From the NCBI RefSeq assembly GCF_001423295.1, contig NZ_LMNG01000001.1, positions 423,096 to 487,095 of the forward strand: DNA of 64,000 nt, given 5' to 3'. Under the pieces are notes generated by a model. The model had not been told where the DNA came from. It ran no database searches and worked only from the letters and a program-made list of their open reading frames with translations. Shown here in pieces: positions 45,271-52,580 of the stretch. This DNA is from Methylobacterium sp. Leaf112 (lineage in GTDB: Bacteria; Pseudomonadota; Alphaproteobacteria; Rhizobiales; Beijerinckiaceae). The stretch's first letter is position 1. Every line of letters starts with the position of its first letter. Made by a program: the position numbers and the translations under genes.

Positions 45271-46746
45271 TCAGGCGTCGACGGCGCGGAAACTCCGGGC
45301 GCCGACGGGTGCGGCGGGGCTGCGATCCATCGCGTCACGGCGGTCGCGGCTGGCGCCCCGCAGCAGGGCGAGGCCGGCCCCGAGGGCGAGGCCGAGCGCC
45401 AGGGCGACGGGCAGGATCACCTTGGGCGAGGGAGGCCAGCTCCGCAGGCGCGCCGGGGTCGCGGCCGAGATCACCCGGACGTTGGAGCTGTTGAGGCGCT
45501 CCTGCTCCGAGGTTTCCCGTGCCCGCTTGAGGAAGGTCTCGTAGACGGCGCGCCGTGAGTCGAGCTCGCGCTCCAACTCGCGCAGGCCCACGTTGGCGCG
45601 GTCGTTCCCGGAGGTCTCCACCTTGGCCCGGTCGAGGCTCTTGCGCACGGCGGCTTCGGTGGCGGCGGCCCGGTCGTAATCCTTCTGCGAGGTGTCGATG
45701 ATCCGCTCCTTCTCGCGCTGGATCATGCGTTGGAGATCGCGTTGCTGGGCGAATTGCTCGGCCATGGCCGGGTGGCGCTCGCCCAGCCGCGTCGCGAGTT
45801 CGGCGGTGTTGCGGGACAGGCTGGCGTAGGATTGCCGCAGGTTCTGCATCTCGGTGGATTGCAGCATCTCCGGCAGGGAGGTGCCGGCCTCGCCCGCCCG
45901 CATCCGCCTGGCTTGGTCGAGGCGCGACTGGGCTTCGGCGGTGCGGATCGTGGCGGTGACGAGCTGCTGGTTGAGGTCGCTGAGCTGCTGGTCGCTCAGA
46001 AGACGGCCGCTGGTGGTGACGAGCTTGTTCGCCTCCCGGTACCTCACCACCTTGCCCTCGGCCTCCTCCACCCCGCGCCGCAAGCTGGTGAGGCGGCCCG
46101 AGAGGGCGTCCGAGGCCCGCCGCGCCGCGTCCATCCGCGCCCGGGCCTCCTCGGCGAAGTAGGCGTCGCCGATGGCGTTGGCGATGCGCGCCGATTTCTC
46201 CGGGTCGAGGGTCTGCACGTAGACGTCGATGACGAAGGTCCGCTCCGCCCGGCGCACGCCGAGCTTCGTCCGCAGGGTGTCGAGGGCGATGTTGACCGGG
46301 TCGCGGCTCGCCGGCGGCGGATCGAGGCCGAGGAGTTGCTTGACGCCGATGACGACGGGGTTCGTCGAAGGGGTCCGGACGAATTCGTCGTCGGTGGCGA
46401 GCTTGAGGCGTTCCACCACCCGGCCCAGGACGCTGTCCGACTGGATCACCCGCGCCTGGCTCTCGGCGATGGAGACGCCGCTGTCGGCCTGCGGCGACCG
46501 GGTGGTGAGGTCGTTGGCGATGACGGAGAGATCGGTCGGATCGACGAGGATCTGCAGGACCGAGGTGTAGGCCGGCTTCAGCAGTCCGAGGCCCGCGACC
46601 GCGAGGGCGACGGCGATCACGCCGGCGAGCACGATGAGGCCGAGGCCCCGCCGGAGCCGGCGCAGGATGGCGGCGGGCTCGGGCGCCGAGGACGGGCGCT
46701 CCATCGCGATCGGTTCCCCGCGTATCGTAGTCCCGAAGTCGAACAT
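45271..46746 (-). CDS. Exopolysaccharide chain-length/export protein (Wzz/GumC-like) without kinase domain
   Basis: A 491-residue inner-membrane protein. One transmembrane helix lies near residues 35-58 (IVLAGVIAVALAVAGLGLL) and another near 440-460 (LPVALALGLALGAGLALL). Between them is a Wzz domain (YTSVLQILVDPTDLSV, ARIANAIGDAYFAEEA) and a long periplasmic coiled coil (about 170-390). The C-terminus stops after the second helix, so the tyrosine-kinase (BY-kinase) domain of Wzc-type proteins is absent. It neighbours two glycosyltransferase genes and should control polysaccharide length or export. The ATG at 46746 (MFDFGTTIRG) is used. Confidence 0.85.
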   Translation of the reverse strand: MFDFGTTIRGEPIAMERPSSAPEPAAILRRLRRGLGLIVLAGVIAVALAVAGLGLLKPAYTSVLQILVDPTDLSVIANDLTTRSPQADSGVSIAESQARVIQSDSVLGRVVERLKLATDDEFVRTPSTNPVVIGVKQLLGLDPPPASRDPVNIALDTLRTKLGVRRAERTFVIDVYVQTLDPEKSARIANAIGDAYFAEEARARMDAARRASDALSGRLTSLRRGVEEAEGKVVRYREANKLVTTSGRLLSDQQLSDLNQQLVTATIRTAEAQSRLDQARRMRAGEAGTSLPEMLQSTEMQNLRQSYASLSRNTAELATRLGERHPAMAEQFAQQRDLQRMIQREKERIIDTSQKDYDRAAATEAAVRKSLDRAKVETSGNDRANVGLRELERELDSRRAVYETFLKRARETSEQERLNSSNVRVISAATPARLRSWPPSPKVILPVALALGLALGAGLALLRGASRDRRDAMDRSPAAPVGARSFRAVDA

Positions 46747-47156
46747 CGTCCCGTCTCCCGACCGTCCCGCTTCCGGGGTGTCGCCCCGCCCTCGCTCCGC
46801 TTCATCCGGGGAACGACCGTACCGATTTGGCACAGGCGCTCCCGTCGTCGACGTGGATGCGGGGTGGTTCAGCAGCGGGCGTGCCAGCCCGCACCGTCCC
46901 GGTTTCGCGTCGTCCCGGCTTCGCGTCGGCCGAACCGGAACGGGTGAGCGTCGCCTCGCGGACGGGCCTCACGGAGCCGTCCGCGGCACCGGCAAACCCT
47001 ACGAACGCCCCGGTGTAGAAGACGCTATCGCGACGCCGACCTCCACGGGGATTCCTGTGGGGAACCTCGATGACAGGGGGGTATGATTACTGAACTCTGC
47101 CCGAATCCCGCATGCGACCCCGTGGCTCGGTCCGGCCGGGGGGCGCAGGCGACCCC
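46747..47156. other. 410-bp intergenic region in the polysaccharide locus
   Basis: No gene recognised. It separates two same-strand units and should contain the promoter of the Wzz-like gene. Confidence 0.4.
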
Positions 47157-48263
47157 TCAGGAGGCCGGAACGACGCCGTCCGGCGCGTCCGCGTAGGCCG
47201 CCGTCCCCCGGTCGAGGAAACCGCGGAAGCGCGCCGCGTCGGCGGCCGCGAGCCCGTTCCAGCGGGCCACGTTGGCCAGCGACGCCCGCGCCGCCTCGGG
47301 CAGCCGCGTCCGCGCCCAGGCGGCGATGCGGGCGGCCGCGCCCTCCGGGTCGTCCGGCGCGACGAACAGAGCGGAGTCTCCCAGCACCTCGGAGAACACC
47401 GCGCCCTCGGGGGCGACCACGGGCAACCCGCCGTGCTGGACCTCGAGGAGGGGCAGCCCGAGGCCCTCGGCCTTCGAGGTGGACAGGAGAAGGTGACAGC
47501 TCTCGGCGAGGCGGCGCAGGCCGGCATCGTCGACGTAGCCGTGCAGGGTGAGGAAGGCGGGCGGTGCGTCGAGGAAGGCGTGGCGGCCCCAGCCGACCCG
47601 GCCGACCACGTGCAGTTCCGTGCGGATGCCGGCGGCATTCAGGGCCGCCACGATGGCGAGGGCGGCCGGATAATCCTTGCGCGGTTCGATGGTGCCGATG
47701 GCGAGGATGCGCAGGGGTCGGGCCGGATCGTAGGCCGCCGTCCGCGCCAGATCCGCGAGGCCGAAGACGTCGCGTACCCCCGGCCGAAGCAGCGCCACGA
47801 GGGCGTCGCGCCGGCACACGTCCCGCACCGCCAGCCCGGTGGTGCGTGAATTGACGAGGAAGCGGCGTCCGAACCGCATGGCGAAGGCGAAGCTCGGTGC
47901 CATGTAGAGCCGGCTCTTCCAGCTCAGGTCCTCCGGCCGGGTCAGCAGGAAGGTGTCGTGGACGTAGGTGACGCAGCGGGTGCCGAAGGCGATGCTCAGG
48001 GGGCTCGGCGGGAAGCCGGGGAAGACGAACAGCGCCGAGCGGTCGGCGAGCGCCCGTGCCGGCAGGCCGAGATGCTGGGCCAGCATCATCCCGGGTACAC
48101 CGCCGCTGCGCACGGAATGGACCTCGTGCGGGGCGAGGTTCGCGGCCGAGAACAGGTCGAGGGCGACCCGCTCGATCCCGGTGACGTGGCCGCGCAGGTT
48201 GCTCAGGTCGAGATAGACCCGGCGCGGCGCCGGCGTCGCCGTCAGGGCGAGGGCCGCACTCAT
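47157..48263 (-). CDS. GT4-type glycosyltransferase
   Basis: A 368-residue glycosyltransferase. The N-terminal half starts YLDLSNLRGHVTGIERVALD and contains YVHDTFLLTRPE. The C-terminal nucleotide-sugar domain begins LRILAIGTIEPRKDYPAALA (about 185-204) and has STSKAEGLGLPLLEVQHGGLP (about 280-300), the E-x7-E motif of family 4 retaining enzymes. It overlaps the upstream 689-residue glycosyltransferase by 4 bp. Sugar donor unknown. Confidence 0.88.
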   Translation of the reverse strand: MSAALALTATPAPRRVYLDLSNLRGHVTGIERVALDLFSAANLAPHEVHSVRSGGVPGMMLAQHLGLPARALADRSALFVFPGFPPSPLSIAFGTRCVTYVHDTFLLTRPEDLSWKSRLYMAPSFAFAMRFGRRFLVNSRTTGLAVRDVCRRDALVALLRPGVRDVFGLADLARTAAYDPARPLRILAIGTIEPRKDYPAALAIVAALNAAGIRTELHVVGRVGWGRHAFLDAPPAFLTLHGYVDDAGLRRLAESCHLLLSTSKAEGLGLPLLEVQHGGLPVVAPEGAVFSEVLGDSALFVAPDDPEGAAARIAAWARTRLPEAARASLANVARWNGLAAADAARFRGFLDRGTAAYADAPDGVVPAS

Positions 48264-50329
48264 CGCGCGCGCCGCGAGGGGCTGGCGAGAAGACTGCCCA
48301 CGTACAGGACCCGGCGAATCCAAAGCGGCAGGTCCCGGCCGAAGACGGCGCGCTTGGCCCGGCGCAGGAGGCGGATCGGGGCGGGGGAGGGGCCCGGCAC
48401 GGTCCCGGTCTCGCCCGGATGACGCACCCGCGCGAAGGCGAACCGGCCGAGCATGGCCGGCGCGAAGCGCAGGCGCCCGTCGGCGGGCGCCGGGATCAGG
48501 CCCCGTGCGACGAGGACGTCGTTGAACCGCAGGGCGGCGGCGGCATGGCTGAACCGGCCCTCGAAGGCGATCCGCGCCTGCGCGCCGAGGCGCCGGCGCC
48601 GGGCTTCGTCGGCGATGAGACCGGCGAGGGCGGCCGCGAGGGCGCCGGGCTCCTGCGGGACGAGGACGCCCGAGACGCCGTCGATCACCGCGCTGGTGAG
48701 TCCGGAGGCCCGGTAGGCCACGGTGGGAAGTCCGCACAGCCCCGCCTCCACGGGGGTCTGTCCCAGGGTCTCGTTGAGGCTGGCGGTGAGGTAGATGTCG
48801 CAGGCGCCGTACCACGCCGCCAGACCGGCCTCGTCGCCGACGGGACCGGCGGCGAACAGGTCGGGCAGGCCGAGGGCGTCCGGATCGTCGAGGCGTCCCA
48901 CGGCGACGAAGCCGACACCCGGCCGCGCGACGCGGCGCAGGGTGGCGACGAGGTCGGCGAACCCCTTGCCGGGGGCGTCGGCGATGACGGCGGCGAACAT
49001 CACCAGCACGCCGTCGACGGGCAGGCCGAGGCGTCGGCGCAGGGCCGTCCGGTCGCCGGGCCGGAAGGCCCCCGTGGGAAACGCGAGGTCGATCCGGGCC
49101 ACGGCGGTGCCGGCAGGCGCGTTGGCACGGGTGTACTCGTGGGTCCAGGCCGAGTTGGTCAGGAGCAGGGGGCCGCCGGGACCGGTGAGGTACGCCCGCT
49201 TCTCGGTATGGACGCCCGCGATCCGGGACGGTGCGAGGTAGGGGTACTGCGTCGGGGTTGGGCAGCCCGCGTCGCAGCCCGTGGCGAGGCGGGTGCAGTC
49301 GCACGGGAAGGCGCAGCGCCCGGTAATGGGGAACAGGTCGTGCATCACGACGGCGACGGGAAGGTGTGCGGCGAGGCGCGCGAGGAGGCCGAGCCGGCGC
49401 GTCGCGCCGTGGATGTTGCCGACGAGGAGGAGATCGTGGCCCCCGTCCCGGATCGCCGCCTCGGTGCGGGGGAAACGGTCCTGCCACTCGGCTCTCGCCG
49501 GCACGGCCTCGTCGAACAGCCGCAGGCCCGTCACCCGATGCCCCGACAGCGCGAGGGCTTCGGCGAGGCGGCGATGGGCGATGCCCGCCCCGCCGCCGGC
49601 GCCCTGGTCGGTCAGGGCCGCGATGGCGAGGCCGGCGGGCTGCGGGGGCGGGGCCTGACCCTCCGGCGCGCGCTGGAGCAGGACCGGGCGCCCGACCCGC
49701 GCCAGCCGCAGCCCCGCGAGGCGCGGCCACAACGCGGCGACCGGGGACGGATCGGCGAGGTCGAGGCCGCCGGCCGCGTGGATCGCCGCCCGCGACAGCA
49801 GGCATTCGCCGCCGGTGAAGGGGCCGAGGCGTCCGGCCGGAACCCGGCCGTCGAGGGGGCCGGGCGCCTGCGCGACCGCATCGAGGCCCAGAACCGTTTC
49901 GCCGAACACCACCCGCAGGCCGGTGACGACGTCCGCCGCCGCGAGGGACGCCTCCAGGGCGAGGGACGTGAGGGCGCCCGGCGCCAGGAGGTCCCCCGCC
50001 CGCAGGACGAGGACGAAATCCACGGACGGATCGGACAGCAGGGCGGCGACGCGGGCCGTTGCCTCGGGTCCGGGCGGGACGTGATGGTGCTGGAGCGGCC
50101 GGTAATCCTGGCCCGCCACGGAGGCGTCCGTGCCGGCGAGGCCGGGCGCGCCGGGGGGCGACGGCGTGAGGATGTGCAGATTCGGCCAGGGCCGTCCGTC
50201 CGGAAGGGTCGCCGGAACGGCTCCGTCCTTGGCTCGTGGCCCGAAGGGCCACCCGGCGACGCCATGGCCATCGTGTTCGCGCATGACGACGGTCACGTCC
50301 GTGATGGGGTGCCGCCGAGACCTCGACAC
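48260..50329 (-). CDS. Two-domain glycosyltransferase (GT2-like N-terminus, GT4 C-terminus)
   Basis: A 689-residue protein. The N-terminal 200 residues look like a degenerate GT2-type domain (SVAGQDYRPLQHHHVPPG, then LSDPSVDFVLVLRAGDLLAP and FTGGECLLSRAAIHAAGG). From about 235 a GT4 domain starts (IAHRRLAEALALSGHRVTGL). It includes a Cys-rich insert (RCAFPCDCTRLATGCDAGCP, about 330-349) and the E-x7-E region TASLNETLGQTPVEAGLCGLP (about 510-530). It is first in the pair, with 4-bp overlap to the next gene, and is 80 bp from the tRNA-Pro attachment site. Confidence 0.85.
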   Translation of the reverse strand: MSRSRRHPITDVTVVMREHDGHGVAGWPFGPRAKDGAVPATLPDGRPWPNLHILTPSPPGAPGLAGTDASVAGQDYRPLQHHHVPPGPEATARVAALLSDPSVDFVLVLRAGDLLAPGALTSLALEASLAAADVVTGLRVVFGETVLGLDAVAQAPGPLDGRVPAGRLGPFTGGECLLSRAAIHAAGGLDLADPSPVAALWPRLAGLRLARVGRPVLLQRAPEGQAPPPQPAGLAIAALTDQGAGGGAGIAHRRLAEALALSGHRVTGLRLFDEAVPARAEWQDRFPRTEAAIRDGGHDLLLVGNIHGATRRLGLLARLAAHLPVAVVMHDLFPITGRCAFPCDCTRLATGCDAGCPTPTQYPYLAPSRIAGVHTEKRAYLTGPGGPLLLTNSAWTHEYTRANAPAGTAVARIDLAFPTGAFRPGDRTALRRRLGLPVDGVLVMFAAVIADAPGKGFADLVATLRRVARPGVGFVAVGRLDDPDALGLPDLFAAGPVGDEAGLAAWYGACDIYLTASLNETLGQTPVEAGLCGLPTVAYRASGLTSAVIDGVSGVLVPQEPGALAAALAGLIADEARRRRLGAQARIAFEGRFSHAAAALRFNDVLVARGLIPAPADGRLRFAPAMLGRFAFARVRHPGETGTVPGPSPAPIRLLRRAKRAVFGRDLPLWIRRVLYVGSLLASPSRRAR

Positions 50330-50408
50330 GCCGAACCAGCCCCAGCCTTTGGCCGAGGGTGGGAGGAATTCATGAAGAATTGCTTGTGCTCTCTGAGCCG
50401 GGAAGACC

Positions 50409-50425
50409 GCTCTCCCGGGGAGAGC
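50409..50425 (-). terminator. Hairpin downstream of tRNA-Pro
   Basis: GCTCTC and GAGAGC pair around CCCGG. The hairpin begins one base after the CCA of the tRNA-Pro 3' half and fits a tRNA terminator. Confidence 0.6.
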
Positions 50426-50475
50426 TGGTCGGAGTGGCAGGATTTGAACCTGCGACCCCCACGTCCCGAACGTGG
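50426..50475 (-). tRNA. tRNA-Pro(CGG) 3' half, attachment-site remnant
   Basis: Read on the minus strand: anticodon stem CCACG, loop TTCGGGA (anticodon CGG), stem CGTGG, variable GGGTC, T-arm GCAGGTTCAAATCCTGC, acceptor CACTCCG, discriminator A, encoded CCA. All stems pair. The 5' half (acceptor CGGAGTG and D-arm) is missing: upstream sequence does not resemble a tRNA. This is the pattern left where an element integrates into a tRNA gene and the intact copy is rebuilt at the other end. The gene itself is therefore not functional here. Confidence 0.8.
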
Positions 50476-50486
50476 GTACGTTCGGG
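50465..50486. repeat. Inverted repeat at the att junction
   Basis: CCCGAACGT and ACGTTCGGG are perfect 9-bp arms around GGGT. The left arm lies in the tRNA anticodon loop and stem; the right arm is in the element-side DNA. It has the size and position of the core-type sites bound by a tyrosine recombinase (shortened arms CCCGAAC/GTTCGGG around 8 bp). Confidence 0.65.
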
Positions 50487-50898
50487 GTCGCTGTCCCAGG
50501 CGAGCCCGGTTTCCGCTCTACGCCCGGACTGGTTTCGACTTCGTTGATGAACGTTCATCGATCCCAATCCGTGGCCGTGGAACCCGAACCTGTGGCCGAC
50601 ATGTGGCCGGAGAACAACTGTGGACCGCGTCGTTGACAGCTCCAAGCCTGGGGTGGATCCTGTTCGTCGACCGCCAGCGTTAGGGCACCGGTAGCCGCTC
50701 GACCGGCCGGCATGCCTCAACGGCGGAGGCGCTCGGCAGCGCCGGGGAGGTTTGCTCTTCCCTCGATCTTGCGGCTTCACGGTCCGTTTACCGAGGTTCG
50801 CCTAACTGCTCGACGTTGGCGGGCCCTTCAGGCACACCAGCGTTGTTGCTGCCTCGCCCCACGTGGCGAGGATGACCCAATGGAAGCGGTAGGCCAGT

Positions 50899-51204
50899 TC
50901 ACTGGCGGACCCCTCGCCCCAAGCGTGCGAGAGCTTCAATAGTAATGGCAACAAGGAGGGCGTCGGGGAAACCTGGCGCCCTTCCTCGTTGGGGTAGCCA
51001 CCAGCCCAACCTACGCAGGCGCATCCTCGCGGATCGTCTCGCACACGGTCGTCCCGTCCGGCTGCGGCCGAGTCGATCCCCCGACGGACCGATTTCGGGG
51101 CGCGGCGGGCCGTCGCCCCACGCGATCGCCAGGCCCACGGCGATGCCCAGCGGCAGCCCGAATGCGAGCCAGATGACCAGGACCTGGATCGTCCCATGGA
51201 TCAC
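50899..51204 (-). CDS. Small membrane protein of accessory element
   Basis: A 101-residue protein, starting at a GTG inside the GTGA overlap with the preceding gene. An N-terminal helix (IQVLVIWLAFGLPLGIAVGLAIAW, residues 5-28) anchors it; the rest is Arg-rich. Unknown function. It is last in a four-gene minus-strand operon of short overlapping frames, a layout typical of phage accessory genes. Confidence 0.55.
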   Translation of the reverse strand: MIHGTIQVLVIWLAFGLPLGIAVGLAIAWGDGPPRPEIGPSGDRLGRSRTGRPCARRSARMRLRRLGWWLPQRGRAPGFPDALLVAITIEALARLGRGVRQ

Positions 51205-51395
51205 GCCCGCATCCTCCCGACGCGCCGGCGATCGTTCCGGCGCTCCCGCTCGACGGCGTGCCCGATCCACTCGGCGAGCGCGGTCCGGATCGGGATCTCC
51301 CTCTCGGCCGGGCCGTCCCCGGGACGCTCGGCGATGAGGCGCTCGACGGTCCGGCAGGCCCCGAGGGCGATGGCGTCGATCGTGGCCTGCCTCAT
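51201..51395 (-). CDS. Small hypothetical protein of accessory element
   Basis: A 64-residue protein (MRQATIDAIALGACRTVERL at the N-terminus) of mixed charge with no recognised motif. It overlaps the genes on both sides by 4 bp, which supports real translation. Confidence 0.55.
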   Translation of the reverse strand: MRQATIDAIALGACRTVERLIAERPGDGPAEREIPIRTALAEWIGHAVERERRNDRRRVGRMRA

Positions 51396-51823
51396 GGGAT
51401 TGCCTCACCCATATCGGCGCACGGGATCTCGTCCTCGATCGGGTTGGCCTGCCTGACGCCCGCCTGTGCCGGCCAGCGCAGCTCGCGGACCTCGCGCCGG
51501 GCCACGAGCATACTGATGCGCATGCGATCTAGCCGATCCCGGACGTAGTCGACGCAGGCAGACACATCGACGATAAATTCCTGTGGGGAAGAGCGGTCCG
51601 GGTTCCGGCGGTAGAACTCCGAGCCGTCGGCGGTCAGCCCCACCAGGGCAGCCTCCGCCGCCCTGGCACGCTCCTCCAAGTCTACGAGCTTGGCTTCGAG
51701 GTGATCCCGCCGAACCACAATGAACCCGAGCGCGGCAAGCTCCTTCACTGTCAGCTCAGGCTTGTCCCCGCAGATGGATGTCCACTCGTTGATCTTGGCC
51801 AGCGCGGCCGGTTCGCTCGTCAT
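51392..51823 (-). CDS. Hypothetical phage-type protein
   Basis: A 143-residue protein starting MTSEPAALAKINEWTSICGD. It contains a likely coiled coil (DHLEAKLVDLEERARAAEAAL, written here in part). No family recognised. 4-bp overlaps at both ends (51392-51395 and 51820-51823). The ATG at 51823 is chosen because it forms the overlap. Confidence 0.6.
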   Translation of the reverse strand: MTSEPAALAKINEWTSICGDKPELTVKELAALGFIVVRRDHLEAKLVDLEERARAAEAALVGLTADGSEFYRRNPDRSSPQEFIVDVSACVDYVRDRLDRMRISMLVARREVRELRWPAQAGVRQANPIEDEIPCADMGEAIP

Positions 51824-52140
51824 GCCGTTACTTCCATGGCGATCTCGATGCACGTGGCCCTGGTCCGCTGCCACAGCGTCTGGTGCTCCCGGTGGATGGT
51901 GATCCTGGCGATGCGGCCGGCCGATCCCGGCGGGTGGTCCCAGAACGCGCCCGGGTTCCGACGCTGGCGCCGGCTGTGCTCCAGCCACTCGGTCCGGAGC
52001 GCCGGCGGCCGCAGGGCCCAATGCCGCCGGCACAGGAAGTCCTGGTCCACGAAGCCATCCGCCGTCGGCGCCGTGATCCGGCAGAACGGGACGGCGCAGT
52101 GGGCGCGGCCTGGCTTTACCACACGCCTTTCCATCGGCAC
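51820..52140 (-). CDS. Small Cys/His-rich phage-type protein (putative zinc-binding)
   Basis: A protein of up to 106 residues. HCAVPFC followed by FLCRRHWALRPPALRTEWLE forms a C-x4-C ... C-x2-HW pattern like small zinc-binding proteins in prophages of this group. It starts at a GTG (52140) or, more likely, the ATG at 52134. Its 5' end abuts the truncated terminase small-subunit-like frame on the other strand, so its promoter region may have been replaced in a recombination event. Confidence 0.55.
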   Translation of the reverse strand: MPMERRVVKPGRAHCAVPFCRITAPTADGFVDQDFLCRRHWALRPPALRTEWLEHSRRQRRNPGAFWDHPPGSAGRIARITIHREHQTLWQRTRATCIEIAMEVTA

Positions 52141-52148
52141 TCGGCGTT

Positions 52149-52580
52149 GAGCTTGGCGAATACCGCATCAGCCTGCGCCGCCTCATCGAGTGGCGAGAGG
52201 ACCAGGCCCGCATCGAGGGCGCCAAGGGCCCCGCCGTCGGCGCCTTCAGCTTCATGGGCATCGTCGACCCCTACAAGGCCATCATGGCCCGGGACAAATT
52301 CGTGAAGATGGGCAAGAGCGAGCGGGCCCTGGTCCACCGCGCCCCGATGCAGGCCGCTACCCAGCGCGCGTTCGGCCTCGTCCGCCAGGCCGTCATGGTC
52401 ATCCCCGACCGGCTCGCCCGCGACATGGCCGGCTTCCCGTCGGACCGCGTGGCGGCATGGCACCGGGACGCGCGCGGGTATTGCCAGGAGGCCTTCGCCG
52501 ACGCGGCCTCCGCGATCCGCGACATGGCCGAGGCGGTCGCCGGCGACATCGAGGCGGCGGGCGATGACCGAGCAGCCTAA
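52149..52580 (+). pseudogene. Terminase small subunit-like gene, 5'-truncated
   Basis: The frame reads ELGEYRISLRRLIEWREDQA from 52149, then VGAFSFMGIVDPYKAIMARD, and ends EAAGDDRAA at 52580. The segment AVMVIPDRLARDMAGF resembles the C-terminal part of small terminase/Nu1-like proteins, and it overlaps the terminase large-subunit gene by 17 bp, the expected order. No start codon exists for the coding-like part upstream of ATG 52254 and the N-terminal DNA-binding domain is missing, so it is probably broken. A 108-residue product from 52254 remains possible. Confidence 0.5.

Larger units (their letters stand above)
50330..50898. other. Attachment-site region with no intact gene
   Basis: This holds a terminator hairpin, the tRNA-Pro 3' half and an inverted repeat (listed separately). 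About 400 bp to the right shows no coding region I can defend, although an integrase gene would be expected here. A 14-bp palindrome GATGAACGTTCATC lies at 50546-50559. Confidence 0.5.

Noticed and set aside
48264..50252. N-terminal extension of the 368-residue glycosyltransferase to 1031 residues
   Set aside because: The extension overlaps the upstream glycosyltransferase in another frame and is Arg/Pro-rich shadow; the ATG in the 4-bp overlap is the natural start.
48419..50683. 754-codon plus-strand open frame
   Set aside because: Antisense to the two-domain glycosyltransferase; no recognisable motif.
50370..50780. Possible integrase C-terminus next to the att site (contains VAGSNPATPTSS)
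   Set aside because: That peptide is simply the tRNA 3' half translated; no recombinase catalytic residues were seen.
50712..50942. Plus-strand 76-codon frame near the att site
   Set aside because: No RBS, no motif, and biased composition; not supported as a gene.
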